Part shown: positions 1 through 9,500 of the stretch, in pieces
Position numbering within the stretch: position 1 is the first letter of the stretch
How the letters are laid out: each line of letters opens with the position of its first letter
Assembly (NCBI GenBank): GCA_017623435.1
Contig: JAGAPD010000008.1
Span: 30,400 to 94,399, forward strand
Origin: Clostridia bacterium
Lineage (GTDB): Bacteria > Bacillota > Clostridia > Christensenellales > Pumilibacteraceae
Direction of reading: 5' to 3'
Length of the DNA: 64,000 nt
Translations under genes and position numbers: made by a program
Notes under the pieces: model-generated
What the model saw: only the letters and a program-made list of their open reading frames with translations
What the model was told of the DNA's origin: nothing
Databases searched by the model: none

Positions 1-2
1 GC

Positions 3-374
3 ATAAATTCTTTAGACGAGCTTACGGCTTTATCGCTACGCTATTCGCAAGATAACGTTGATAAGCTTACTGCCATATTTAACGGTTTCAGTATTGACAA
101 TTTTATTAGAGAGGTTGACGCGCTTAGCGACGTTTTAGAAGGGATAGGAGTTGATTTTTCGTTCGCGACTTCGTTACCTGAAAACGAAGAAGAATATATC
201 CAAAAAACCAGCGAAAGACTTAACGGACAGTTCCACTCCAAGAAGGATAAAAACAAGCAAAAATACGAAACGGATAGGAACGTGGTATCGCAAAACGATT
301 ACGACGACTTCATTTCGTCCATAATAAGCGAATACGGATCGCTGGAAAAATATTGGGAAAATTTTCAATCTTAA
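3..374 (+). CDS. C-terminal end of an unknown protein (5' truncated)
   Basis: An open frame runs from the window edge to TAA at 372-374 and gives about 123 residues. The sequence is charged and mostly helical in character, with many Asp, Glu, Lys and Ser, and ends in EKYWENFQS. No family is recognised. It lies 59 bases upstream of, and in the same direction as, the RsgI-domain lipoprotein gene, so the two may be co-transcribed. In SigI-RsgI operons a sigma factor precedes the RsgI gene, but no sigma-factor motif is visible in this fragment. A sigma factor cannot be excluded from the C-terminus alone. Confidence 0.6.
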   Translation: MNSLDELTALSLRYSQDNVDKLTAIFNGFSIDNFIREVDALSDVLEGIGVDFSFATSLPENEEEYIQKTSERLNGQFHSKKDKNKQKYETDRNVVSQNDYDDFISSIISEYGSLEKYWENFQS

Positions 375-433
375 CGCAACAAAACGCAAAGCCCAGTCGT
401 TTAATAAGTGCAAGATAAATCGGAGGCAAAAAA

Positions 434-1924
434 ATGAAAAAAAGAATTTTAGCATCAATTTGCGCGCTTATTATCGCGCTCACGTGCGCAGTCTTTACAG
501 GCTGTCAGACACCCGACCAGTCGCGTGCAGTAGTTAACGTGGACGTCAACCCGTCCATTCAGTTCGTCGTTGACGCGCAAAACAAAGTGGTCAGCGTAAA
601 CGCGCTTAACGAGGACGCTCAAGTGCTCCTCTACGGCGAAGCAAGCTTTGAAGGTAAGGATATCGAGCAGGCAATTGAAACGATTACTTCGCTTGCCGTT
701 GAGTACGGATACCTTGACGAACAAAACAAGGTCGTTCAGACTTCCGTTTCCTCGGATAACGAGGATTTAAAGAACAAGCTTACGACGAAAGTGAACGCGT
801 CCGTTACCGCAGGTGCGCAAAAATTAGGATTTAGCGTAACGGTGGACGACGAGGTTGCTTATTCGCTTATGCGTAAATACGAAGATTACAAGCTGGAGCA
901 CTTAGACGACGAGCAAATTCAAGCGCTCACCGTTGAAAAATTCAGACTTGCGCTTAACCTTTCGCAGTCTGGCAAGGTTAGTCTTGACGTAGCCGTTAAG
1001 ATGGATGAAAAGCAGTTGATTGACAAGATCAGCGAAGTGGATAAAAAGGTTAAAAACTTCGCGACTAAGGCGTACGAGAAAGCAAAGGCTTTGGCGCAAA
1101 ACGCTTACGACGAGGCAGTAGGAGTGCTCGTTGACAACGTGTACAACGAATATTACCTTACGCACCTTCTCGCTCACCCCACGACCTTCTATTACGGCTC
1201 GGCTTATCAGTCTTACAAGCTCGCGTCGCGCGGTTTCGGGGCAGTAGCGAAAGTTATGACGATTGCTGAAAATATCTACGTTTGTCCGCTTGATAGCGCG
1301 GTAGTGGAAAACGCTGCGCAGTCGTTCGGAATTGCTGACCAGCTTGACCAGCTCAAAGACAACGACGGCAATTATACGCTCGAAAGCATTTGTGCTTACG
1401 CCGACAAGGTTATTAAGAACAGCGAAGAGGGCGTTGAGCTTGAACAGCTCAAAACGCAAATCGACGCTCAGATCAATACGCTCGTTAACGAGGCAAAGGA
1501 CGAGGTGGCTGAACTTTTGGCACAGTACGAGCCTCAGATCCGCGAGATCATCAGCAAAGTAAACGACGTAGTAAAATCGGTTGAAAACGTTATGCCCGCA
1601 ACGCTTAAAGCTTCTTTTGAAGAAAGCATGAGCACCTTTAACGAGGTAGTGACCGAATTTGAAGAGGCGATTGAGAGCGGTACGTTTAACAGCGCAAAGG
1701 TTTACGAATTTCAGGCAAAAATGGTAGATAAGGCGAACAAGATGCTCGCGCTTATCAAAGCAGATATCGGTGATGAGGCGTTTAACGAATGCCAAAACGT
1801 AATTTCCAGTCGTCAGCAAAGCCTTGACCAGTTGAAAACTACGATGGAAAACGCAATCGCTCAGGCTGAAGAGCAAGCGAAAAACTTCCTTTCCTCGCTT
1901 AAAGAGAGCAGAAAGGAAAATTAA
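434..1924 (+). CDS. Lipoprotein with RsgI-type middle domain and long helical tail
   Basis: 496 residues with a type II signal peptide (KKRIL, hydrophobic core, then lipobox FTGC near residue 24), so it should be anchored outside the membrane. Residues about 30-120 (VVNVDVNPSIQFVVDAQNKV...LNEDAQ) match the pattern of the RsgI middle domain: DVNPSI, a conserved Val-Asn-rich strand, an N-E-D turn, then a helix and a GYL segment. RsgI proteins are anti-sigma factors that sense polysaccharide, but this one has no cytoplasmic anti-sigma region and no membrane span after the signal. The rest (about 150-496) is strongly helical. The start is set by GGAGG at 421-425. A strong terminator follows. The domain call is from motif reading. 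Its role is unknown. Confidence 0.7.
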   Translation: MKKRILASICALIIALTCAVFTGCQTPDQSRAVVNVDVNPSIQFVVDAQNKVVSVNALNEDAQVLLYGEASFEGKDIEQAIETITSLAVEYGYLDEQNKVVQTSVSSDNEDLKNKLTTKVNASVTAGAQKLGFSVTVDDEVAYSLMRKYEDYKLEHLDDEQIQALTVEKFRLALNLSQSGKVSLDVAVKMDEKQLIDKISEVDKKVKNFATKAYEKAKALAQNAYDEAVGVLVDNVYNEYYLTHLLAHPTTFYYGSAYQSYKLASRGFGAVAKVMTIAENIYVCPLDSAVVENAAQSFGIADQLDQLKDNDGNYTLESICAYADKVIKNSEEGVELEQLKTQIDAQINTLVNEAKDEVAELLAQYEPQIREIISKVNDVVKSVENVMPATLKASFEESMSTFNEVVTEFEEAIESGTFNSAKVYEFQAKMVDKANKMLALIKADIGDEAFNECQNVISSRQQSLDQLKTTMENAIAQAEEQAKNFLSSLKESRKEN

Positions 1925-1950
1925 ATAGTCTATTCTCTCATTTCTTTAAC

Positions 1951-1998
1951 GAACGGTAACGCGTCCTCCCCCATAAGCGTTGCCGTTCATTTTTTTTG
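1951..1998 (+). terminator. Rho-independent terminator after the RsgI-domain lipoprotein
   Basis: GAACGGTAACGC pairs with GCGTTGCCGTTC (one mismatch-type position) across a loop of about 16 bases and is followed by a run of eight T. Confidence 0.85.
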
Positions 1999-2062
1999 AT
2001 TAAAACGCATTTTAATCGTAACGTTTATAATAAATTATGTAAAATAAAAATTTCCAAAGTTT

Positions 2063-2105
2063 TTTTGCGTAAACTATTGTGTTTTGCGTAAAAGTATGTT
2101 ATAAT
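2063..2105 (+). promoter_or_regulatory. Promoter of the VTC-DUF4956 pair with an 11-base direct repeat
   Basis: TTGTGT at 2077-2082 and TATAAT at 2100-2105 are 17 bases apart. The sequence TTTTGCGTAAA occurs at 2063-2073 and again at 2082-2092, once on each side of the -35 box and 19 bases apart. This spacing would suit a dimeric regulator, which is an inference. Confidence 0.6.
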
Positions 2106-2175
2106 GAATTGACTGAAAATGATACACCTGCCCGTTGTGGCGGAAAAAGTAAAATGATGAGTAGAAAGGAGAAAT

Positions 2176-2886
2176 ATGGTTAGCTACGTTTTTAAGCGCT
2201 ACGAGAATAAATACATACTTACTCCCGAGCAATACGAAACCATTTTGCGTGAAGTTGAAAAGCGTATGGACCCAGACGAATTCGGCGAAACGACGATACA
2301 AAGTTTGTATTATGATACGCCCACCTGCTTGCTTGTAAGAAATTCTATCTTAAAGCCCAAGTACAAGGAAAAGATTCGCGTGCGCAGTTACGGTCTTGCA
2401 ACGCCGGATAGCAAAGTTTATCTTGAACTGAAACGCAAAAGCAAGGGTATCGTATACAAGCGCCGTATCTCGCTAAAAGAAACGAAGTGCAACGATTTCT
2501 TTGAAAAGGGCGAGTCGCTTGGTACGGATCAGATTTCACGCGAAATTGATTATTTTAAGAATTTTTACGGAACTCTCCGTCCGCTTATATTAATACTTTA
2601 CGATCGCATCGCTTTTAAGAAAAAAGAGATTGACCTTCGTATCACGTTTGACCGAAACACGAGGTACCGTAGTACGCGGTTATCGCTTTGCGACGGGCTG
2701 GACGGCATTCATTTGCTCGAGCAGGGACACGTGCTTATGGAGATAAAATCATCGCTGGGATTCCCTATGTGGCTTACTAAGCTTCTTAGCGAAAATAAAG
2801 TGTACAAAAGGTCTTTTTCCAAGGTGGGAGAGGCTTACAAAAGAGAATTGACATTATCAAGACAGGAGGCAAAAAAAATTGTTTGA
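2176..2886 (+). CDS. VTC domain protein (polyphosphate polymerase-like)
   Basis: 236 residues. The whole chain matches the VTC tunnel-fold domain: FKRYENKY at the N-terminus, SLYYDTP near residue 42, KIRVRSYG near 65, YLELKRK...VYKRR near 83-95, and MEIKSS...P.W then SFSKVGEAY at the C-terminus. In yeast Vtc4 this fold makes polyphosphate from ATP. Bacterial stand-alone VTC proteins paired with DUF4956 membrane proteins have no firmly established product. The GAAAGGAG ribosome site is 5-10 bases before ATG. Its end overlaps the DUF4956 gene by 8 bases, indicating translational coupling. The family is clear. The substrate is inferred. Confidence 0.85.
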   Translation: MVSYVFKRYENKYILTPEQYETILREVEKRMDPDEFGETTIQSLYYDTPTCLLVRNSILKPKYKEKIRVRSYGLATPDSKVYLELKRKSKGIVYKRRISLKETKCNDFFEKGESLGTDQISREIDYFKNFYGTLRPLILILYDRIAFKKKEIDLRITFDRNTRYRSTRLSLCDGLDGIHLLEQGHVLMEIKSSLGFPMWLTKLLSENKVYKRSFSKVGEAYKRELTLSRQEAKKIV

Positions 2887-3553
2887 CACTATCTTTACTG
2901 ACGGCGTAATGACGCCAGCTACGTTTTTTATAAGCATCGGTTCGGCGATCGTTACGGGCATAATTCTTTCGTTTATGTGCTTTTTCCGTACCCGTTCGTC
3001 GAAGTCGTTTTTGATCGCGTCCGCGCTTATGCCCGCGGCAGTAGCTATCGTTATAGCAATCGTTAACGGTAACCTCGGCGCAGGTATCGCGATTGCAGGT
3101 GCGTTCAGCTTGGTTCGTTTCCGTTCCGCACCCGGTACTGCAAAAGAAATTTGCATTATCTTTATTTCGATGTCGTCCGGACTTGCTTTCGGTATGGGCT
3201 ATATCGCGTACGGCGTGCTTTTCTCGGTAGGTTGCGGTGCAATCTTAATGCTTTTCGAGGCGTTGAAGATTTGGGAGAAAAAGCCCGATCAAAGAGAGAA
3301 GAATATCCGTATCACGCTCCCTGAGGATCTTGACTACACGGGCGTATTTGACGACATCTTCGAAAAGTACACCGAAAGAGCAGAGCTTATGCGCGTTAAG
3401 ACCATCAATATGGGAAGTATGTTCCGCGTTTACTATAACGTAAAACTTAAAGTAGGCGTTAAGGAAAAAGAATTTATCGATGAAATCCGCATTAGAAACG
3501 GTAACCTCGAGGTTTCCGCTGAACGCGTAGATTATCGTAAAAACGAACTTTAA
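2879..3553 (+). CDS. DUF4956 integral membrane protein
   Basis: 224 residues. Starts with TTG at 2879, placed 8 bases after GGAGG at 2865-2875 and inside the end of the VTC gene. About four membrane segments occupy residues 12-135, with the family-typical loop AGAFSLVRFRSAPGTAKEI at about 76-95. A cytoplasmic C-terminal domain (140-224) follows. DUF4956 proteins are regularly encoded beside VTC domain proteins and are thought to anchor or receive the polymerase product at the membrane, but no activity is proven. Carbohydrate-binding Cthe_2159-type lipoproteins are also common neighbours. One is present in this window at 16984-18882, well away from this pair. Confidence 0.85.
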   Translation: MFDTIFTDGVMTPATFFISIGSAIVTGIILSFMCFFRTRSSKSFLIASALMPAAVAIVIAIVNGNLGAGIAIAGAFSLVRFRSAPGTAKEICIIFISMSSGLAFGMGYIAYGVLFSVGCGAILMLFEALKIWEKKPDQREKNIRITLPEDLDYTGVFDDIFEKYTERAELMRVKTINMGSMFRVYYNVKLKVGVKEKEFIDEIRIRNGNLEVSAERVDYRKNEL

Positions 3554-3559
3554 AAATAC

Positions 3560-3634
3560 GAAACGGAGTGGCACGTACCGCTCCGTTTTATCATTTTTTA
3601 CAGAAAAACCGCCTCAAAACGAGACGGTTTTTTA
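3560..3634. terminator. Back-to-back terminators between convergent genes
   Basis: AAACGGAG...CTCCGTTTT at 3561-3590 ends the DUF4956 transcript. AAAAACCGCCTC-aaaac-GAGACGGTTTTTT at about 3604-3634 has U-runs on both strands and serves the methyltransferase on the minus strand. Confidence 0.8.
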
Positions 3635-4375
3635 TTATTTTTTTACGGCTTTTACTATTAAAAACGAAGGCTTTATAAATTCCTTGCGTAAGGAGGGGCG
3701 AATGGAAAGCGCGCGTTCGTCAGGCGTAGGCTCGACGACTTGCGTTACGGTTAGTCCTGCCTGCGCGACTGCGTTTATAACTTGCGCAAAAGTGCGATGA
3801 TATTTTTGTACGCCCTTTACGAACCATTCAACCGTGCGTTTTCCGCTTTTATTGTAGTGTGAGAAAGTATAGGAAACGGGCTCGTCACCGTCGTAGTTAT
3901 AGTGACCGTTACCGTCTATCGTTGCCGTAGCAATAGGGTGTTCTTGCGAAAATAGTAAGGTTGCGCCCTCGTTCATAACGGCGTAAATTTTTTTCATCAG
4001 CACGTCAAATTCGTCCGTATAATGAAAAGCGAGTGAGCTGTAAACGAGGTCAAATTTTTCGTTGAGAGTGTCAATATTTTCAAAACGGCTGTGGACGTAC
4101 TGCACCGTTTCGTGAGAATTTTCTTTTTTGGCTACGGAAAGCATCTTTTCTGAAATATCAATTCCAACCACGCGTTTAGCGCCCATGCGAGCAAATTGTG
4201 CGCAGTTATCGCCAAAACCGCAGCCAAGATCAAGCACGCACTTGTCCTTTACTGCGCATATCAGCTTTGACATAGCAGGTTGTTCAATAAGAACGTTATA
4301 GTTGTCTTTCGTTTGGCGCAAAGCGAAATAGCCGTTAAAAAATTTTTCGTCGTCGTAAACGTTTTGATCGTACAT
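3635..4375 (-). CDS. Class I SAM-dependent methyltransferase
   Basis: 246 residues. Motif I is VLDLGCGFGDN near residue 47 and is followed by an acidic end of strand 2 (VVGIDIS), giving a typical Rossmann SAM site. LVYSSLAFHYTDE is the motif IV/post region of methyltransferase family 11. The substrate cannot be read from sequence. The start was chosen at 4375 (MYDQNVYDDE) because AAGGAGG lies 6 bases upstream. An upstream extension to 4432 exists but has no ribosome site. Single gene, convergent with the DUF4956 gene. Confidence 0.85.
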   Translation of the reverse strand: MYDQNVYDDEKFFNGYFALRQTKDNYNVLIEQPAMSKLICAVKDKCVLDLGCGFGDNCAQFARMGAKRVVGIDISEKMLSVAKKENSHETVQYVHSRFENIDTLNEKFDLVYSSLAFHYTDEFDVLMKKIYAVMNEGATLLFSQEHPIATATIDGNGHYNYDGDEPVSYTFSHYNKSGKRTVEWFVKGVQKYHRTFAQVINAVAQAGLTVTQVVEPTPDERALSIRPSLRKEFIKPSFLIVKAVKK

Positions 4376-4474
4376 AACCGCCTCCTTGTAAAAATGGAAA
4401 CACATTATATCAAAAATTTTGCAATAAAGCAACCGTTTTTTAGCGTTTTTGAGGTGAATAACGTATATTTTGCG

Positions 4475-4503
4475 TTGACAAAAACTGATGGCGGTGTTAT
4501 AAT
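4475..4503 (+). promoter_or_regulatory. Consensus sigma-A promoter of the type VII-like operon
   Basis: TTGACA at 4475-4480, a 17-base spacer, then TATAAT at 4498-4503. Both hexamers are perfect, so the operon is probably well expressed unless it is repressed. Confidence 0.85.
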
Positions 4504-4566
4504 TGTAAAGTATATTATATATTTATATTAAACAATTTACCAAAAAATCGTTATTTGGAGGCAAAA

Positions 4567-6471
4567 ATGGACGATAAGAAAAAGAGCGGATTAAACGCTT
4601 TTGCAGGCAGAAAGGTAGGCGGTAGCGACAAGTACCGCGAGCATCACCTTGAAACGCTCCGTCACGAGCGCGCAGTTGAAACGACGGATAGAATCAATCA
4701 GTTCTACGCGCAAAACAAGACGCTTGAGTGGGCAAGACGTGCGTTTGATTTTTGTGATCGCGAGCAAGAAAACGGCGTGGATATAGCGGACATTTGCGAA
4801 GGACTTAAAAAGCTTCCGCTTATCAGAAGTGAGGCGCAGAGCATTATTGACGACGACGCGCGCCAAAAGCAGAAGAAAATTGACGATGAAAACGCGAAAA
4901 TCCGCGCGCGAGAAGTTGCGGACGCGCAAAGAAAACGTCAGCTTGAGCTTTTGCAGAAAGAGCAGGATCTTAAAAATCAGGCGGACGAGGCGGCGTACGT
5001 TGCTAACGTTGAAAAGCTTATTTCTTCGCTTTCGGGCGACGACAGAACGCGCGCGTGGGTAGAGTCGGTAAAAAACGCGTACGCTATCGCGAGTGGACTT
5101 CCCCAAGCGTCGTACAATAAGATTAAAAACCGTCACCTTCTCGAAGATTTCGTAAAAGAGACGGCGCTGGTAGAAAAGGCGCTTGATCTTGACGCGGAAA
5201 TTATCGACCTTCAAAATTCCAGAACGAAGAGTAAGGCGTGGGCGGATAAGGTATTTAAGCTGGAAAAACAGCTTGACGGCGCTCACGAAAAATATCTTAC
5301 TAAGAAAGAAAACTATTACGAAGTTTTGTCGCTTGCTGGCAAGGTTTTCTACGCGCCTCAGCTTGCTACTATCGAGGGCTTTTTGAAAAAGATTGAGCGT
5401 GGCGATAGCCGTTTGGCGCTTGAGGATTACCCCAAGACCACGACGACGGTAGAAAAACTGCGCGAGGCAATTTATATCGACGAGTATATCGACAACTTCG
5501 AAATTCGCTGGACGGACGCGCAGGACGTTATGAGCACGCTCAAAGCAAAGGACAAGAAGGCTGCTGATGCTGAAAGGGCGCGTTTGATTGAAGAAGAAAA
5601 GGCGCGTAAGAAGGAGCAAGAGCGTTTAGCGGAAATCGATCGTCAAAACGAAATTAAAAGAAAGCAAGAGATTGCAAGAAAGAAAGAGCTTGAAAGGAAA
5701 AAAGCGCTTGCAAGAAGAAGAAATTCCTACATAATTATGGCGGTTAGTGCGCTCGTAGTTTTGGCAGGATCTATTATCGGCGGTATATTTACGGAAGGAA
5801 TCGTTCGTTCCATTTTGTTCGGCGGTGGCTGTTCGGTAGGCGCGCTTGTAATCTACGCTATCATTGCTCGACTTTTGGGTAGCAAGGGCGCGGACGAGGC
5901 GAGAGGCGTCGTTTATATCGTGTTCAGCTTGCTCCACATTGCAGCAGGAATCGCGTGTATTTTCCTGGATGCAAGTGGAATAATGACGCTTTGCGTATCT
6001 GTGGGCGTGTTCGCAGGAATGATTCTTAATCTTGTGATGTCCATTGATTGTAGAGACGACTTTGAAAACGATATGATGTTCGTCGTGCTGTTTGTTAATA
6101 GCATACTTTTGTCTGCGGCGCTTTATATGGTGATTCCCTCTATTTGGGGCGGAGTAATCGGTGCGGTTATTATCTTGACGATGGCTATCGTTTGCGGTTG
6201 CATCGTTAACGCTAACAACCCCTACGACACGGGTATCGTAGTTTTGATGGGCGTGTTCGTGGCGACCATTTTGGGTGCGCTCGTTGCAATGTTCTTCAGT
6301 TGGGGATTGTTTATTATGGGCGTTGCGGCAGTAATCGGCTGCGTTATTCCCCTTTGCGTTATGGCGAGCAACGACGTTGACGGATCGATGGTTATCGCTA
6401 TGGGCGCAATTATTATCGGAATTATCGTAGCGTTTATTGCAGTAGCCGTGCATTGTGGCTGGTTCGCATAA
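4567..6471 (+). CDS. Coiled-coil multi-pass membrane protein of the type VII-like operon
   Basis: 634 residues. Residues 1-390 are soluble and very rich in Glu, Lys, Arg and Ala, with a long highly charged helix at about 320-390 (repeats of the type RKKEQERLAEIDRQ). From about 391 to the end there are roughly nine hydrophobic segments (for example SYIIMAVSALVVLAGSIIGG and MVIAMGAIIIGIIVAFIAVA) with short loops. The start is ATG 4567, because TTTGGAGGC directly precedes it. A TTG 12 bases earlier would overlap the ribosome site. It is the first gene after a consensus promoter and is followed by an FtsK-type ATPase that has no membrane spans of its own, so it may be the membrane channel or anchor. 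No family is recognised, and the role is inferred from position only. Confidence 0.75.
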   Translation: MDDKKKSGLNAFAGRKVGGSDKYREHHLETLRHERAVETTDRINQFYAQNKTLEWARRAFDFCDREQENGVDIADICEGLKKLPLIRSEAQSIIDDDARQKQKKIDDENAKIRAREVADAQRKRQLELLQKEQDLKNQADEAAYVANVEKLISSLSGDDRTRAWVESVKNAYAIASGLPQASYNKIKNRHLLEDFVKETALVEKALDLDAEIIDLQNSRTKSKAWADKVFKLEKQLDGAHEKYLTKKENYYEVLSLAGKVFYAPQLATIEGFLKKIERGDSRLALEDYPKTTTTVEKLREAIYIDEYIDNFEIRWTDAQDVMSTLKAKDKKAADAERARLIEEEKARKKEQERLAEIDRQNEIKRKQEIARKKELERKKALARRRNSYIIMAVSALVVLAGSIIGGIFTEGIVRSILFGGGCSVGALVIYAIIARLLGSKGADEARGVVYIVFSLLHIAAGIACIFLDASGIMTLCVSVGVFAGMILNLVMSIDCRDDFENDMMFVVLFVNSILLSAALYMVIPSIWGGVIGAVIILTMAIVCGCIVNANNPYDTGIVVLMGVFVATILGALVAMFFSWGLFIMGVAAVIGCVIPLCVMASNDVDGSMVIAMGAIIIGIIVAFIAVAVHCGWFA

Positions 6472-6530
6472 TATTTTTGCATCTCAAAAACTTTACACAA
6501 AACCTTATTAAACGTTTAGGAAACAGATAA

Positions 6531-9500
6531 ATGATATCTACTTTTGACAAATTAAAAAAGCTACGCGTTACGTACGAAACGGAGCTTAAACAAAGAAAAG
6601 AAGAGTACTCACAAGCGGTTGCGGAGGCGAAGGACGACTATAACCGTTCGCTTTCTATTGACTTCGTGGACGAGGAAAAGTTGCGTTTTGAAGTGTCGCT
6701 TGACTCGCTTGAAGAGCTTTATCAGGACATCGTCGACATTTACGCGCGCACGAAAGGTTTGACCTTTTCGGTTACGCGCCATATGGCTGGCGTTAGCGCA
6801 CGCCCCGTGCCTCACGGCGGAGTAAACGAGTATTTTGACCGTCTCGTAGAGGACTGTAACGGTGCGCTTGACGCTATTGAGAGAAGTCGCTCGCCCGAGC
6901 AGGATATCGTGCCTATCAAGGCGTTTTGTCAGGGACTTGCCGACCTTCGCTACGTGGTTAAAAACGCGCGTAGACTGGTGGAGGAAACGGGCGATACCCA
7001 GCGCAAAAAACAGGAGCTTTTGCAACGCAAAAAGGAGCGAATTTCTGAAGCTGAGCGCGAGTACGCCGAGCAAACGAGGGTAGAAAACTTCGATTGCTAC
7101 GGTGAACTGGAAAAGTTCAGCCAAAAGATTATTGAAGAGTATAAAATCACCGGCGACAGTATGCTTTCAAACAAGCCAATTAGGTGCAGAAACGATCATA
7201 AATATTTGATGGGATTTTATACTGCTGACGTGCCTACGGCGGATTTGAATTTTGCCGAGCGCGTACTTCATATTCCCTCCGCGGCGTTTGCGACTAACCC
7301 TATCTATTTTAACCTCAACGCCGACCACACGACCTTGCTTATCAACGCGCCCAAGATGTTCTACGAAAAGTCGCATATTTTATTCCACGACGAGCGTAGA
7401 AAACTGGAATTTCACAAGCTTCTGACTAATATTTACCTGTCGCTTATCAGCAATATGCCTGCAAAACAGTTACTCTTTACGGGCGTAGAGCCGGACGGGG
7501 CAGGCGACTCCGTTTTGGGCGGAATCGAGATGTCCATTAACGAGAAGCTCAAAACGGGAGTTTTCAAAAAGGTGAGCAAAAAGGTGGATATGGCTACCGA
7601 GTCTATCCCCGAGCTTTTTGAGGAAATCAGATCGCTTTGCGACGAGCGTTCAGCAGTCTATACCAACCGCGGAATAAGCGATATTTTCGCGTACAACGAG
7701 AAGAATACTTCCAGTAGCAATTATTTTTTGGCGTTTTTTGCAAACCGCTACCCGTACGGATTTGACAGTACGCGTTACGACGGTCGTCAAGAACTCGTTA
7801 ATATGGCTACGCGCAACGGCAGTAAGGGTGTAATTTCCATTATTTGTCAGGAAACCGACGCTAAATTTACGCCTAACGCTCAGCCTCTTACGGCGGAAGA
7901 GCTTAACGCTGACGTAATTGATATTTCCGCTGACGGAACGATTACTTACAACGGAAAACGCGCAACGCTTGATATCCGCTCGCTTGACTTTGACTACGAT
8001 AACTATATGAAAGAATTGTCCAGTTACTTGGTCAAAGCGTCCAGCATTTGGCTTTACGATATTTTGGACAAGGAGGACGCTAAGCCTGCCATAGTTAAAA
8101 CGGCGGACAAATCGGGCGACAACGTGTTCTACAAGCGTATCACCGTACCTATGGGCGAGAGCGCAGGCAAGCAGTTTAATTTCTCTATGAAGGCGTGTTC
8201 GACCGAAAGCTTTGCGCTTTTGGTGGGAGCGGCTGAATCGGGTAAATCTTCTTTCCTTCATACCTTTATTCTTAGCGCGGCGGCTAAATATTCGCCCGAC
8301 GAGCTTCAATTTGGTTTAGTTGACTTTAAGGCGAAAAAGGATTCTCCCGAGTTTTCGCAATATATTAAGATCCCGGGCAAAGATAATTTATACGTTCCGC
8401 ACGTTAAATACCTTATGGTTAACGGAAAGGCGGAGTGCGCGATTGACCTATTTAATATGCTCGTCGATATCAAAAACGAGCGAAGTGCACTCTTTACGCA
8501 GGCAGGAGTTACCGAGCTTTCCGCGTATAACGACAGCGAGCTGGTAAAGAGCGGTAAGCTTCCGCGCCTACCCATTTATATGTTCATTATCGACGAATAT
8601 AACGTTATGCTTGAAGGTGACGGAAAGCGCGATAGAAACGTTAACCGTATGATAGTTACCGCGCTTACGACCACGATTAAGGCGGTGCGCGCTTACGGTA
8701 TCGGCATTATGCTTTCCGGTCAGTCGGTAGCCAGCGGACTTACGGGCGAGGAAGGTGCGCTCGCGCAAATGAAAACGAGAATTTCGCTGTACACCAACAG
8801 TATCGAGGGCTACGGCACGCTTATGGGTGCGAGCAACGTAGCGGGAAAAGACGCGAAAAACGAAGTAGGATATTTGCGTGATAAGGGCTATTCAATATTC
8901 ACCTCCGACGCCGGCAGAACGCGTACGCAGGTGCGCCACGCTTACGCAGGACAGACGGGCTGTAAGCGTCAGCTTGAGCTTGCAAAGCGTATCCGTCAGC
9001 AATGGGGCGAGGGCGATCAGCTTATCGCGGGCGACGTAACGAAGTACCCCGTATCCCACGATTCGAAAAATAAGTTTACCGTGGGAAGAGTGGAAAAGAA
9101 GAAATTCCAAATTCCGCTGGGCATTTCCTCCGCGTCTATGAAAGCGCAAGGACTTGAATATTCGTCCGAGCAAGACGGAATGGGATACTTCGCGTTTGCC
9201 GCTACAGATCAAATCGTGGATATTGAAAGAAACGCTATGTTTTCTTTCCTTTCTACCACGCGCCGTCAAAACCTTTCTATAAACCAGATTCAGTATCTGA
9301 GTACTTTTGAGTCGTATAACGGCTATTTTGACGAGTACTTTAACGCTTATCCGCAACTGAATAATTATATCAACCTCGTTTTGGGCGAGGAGCTTACCGC
9401 TAAAAAGTTCATTGAGATTTACGACGCGTACGAATCGCGCCGTGCAAAAGCGGCGAAGGAGAGATGCGAATTCGAGCCGTTATTCGTTATAATGCACGAT

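Noticed and set aside
3..374. SigI-type sigma factor upstream of an RsgI-like gene
   Set aside because: The visible C-terminus lacks any sigma region 4 or helix-turn-helix pattern. Only a fragment is present, so the call is left open.
902..1876. 324-codon minus-strand open frame inside the RsgI-domain lipoprotein gene
   Set aside because: It is a shadow frame. The plus-strand protein has signal peptide, ribosome site and domain, and the minus frame has none.
4591..5619. 342-codon minus-strand open frame inside the coiled-coil membrane protein gene
   Set aside because: No start signals and an improbable Arg/Leu/Phe-rich translation. The plus gene has a promoter and ribosome site.
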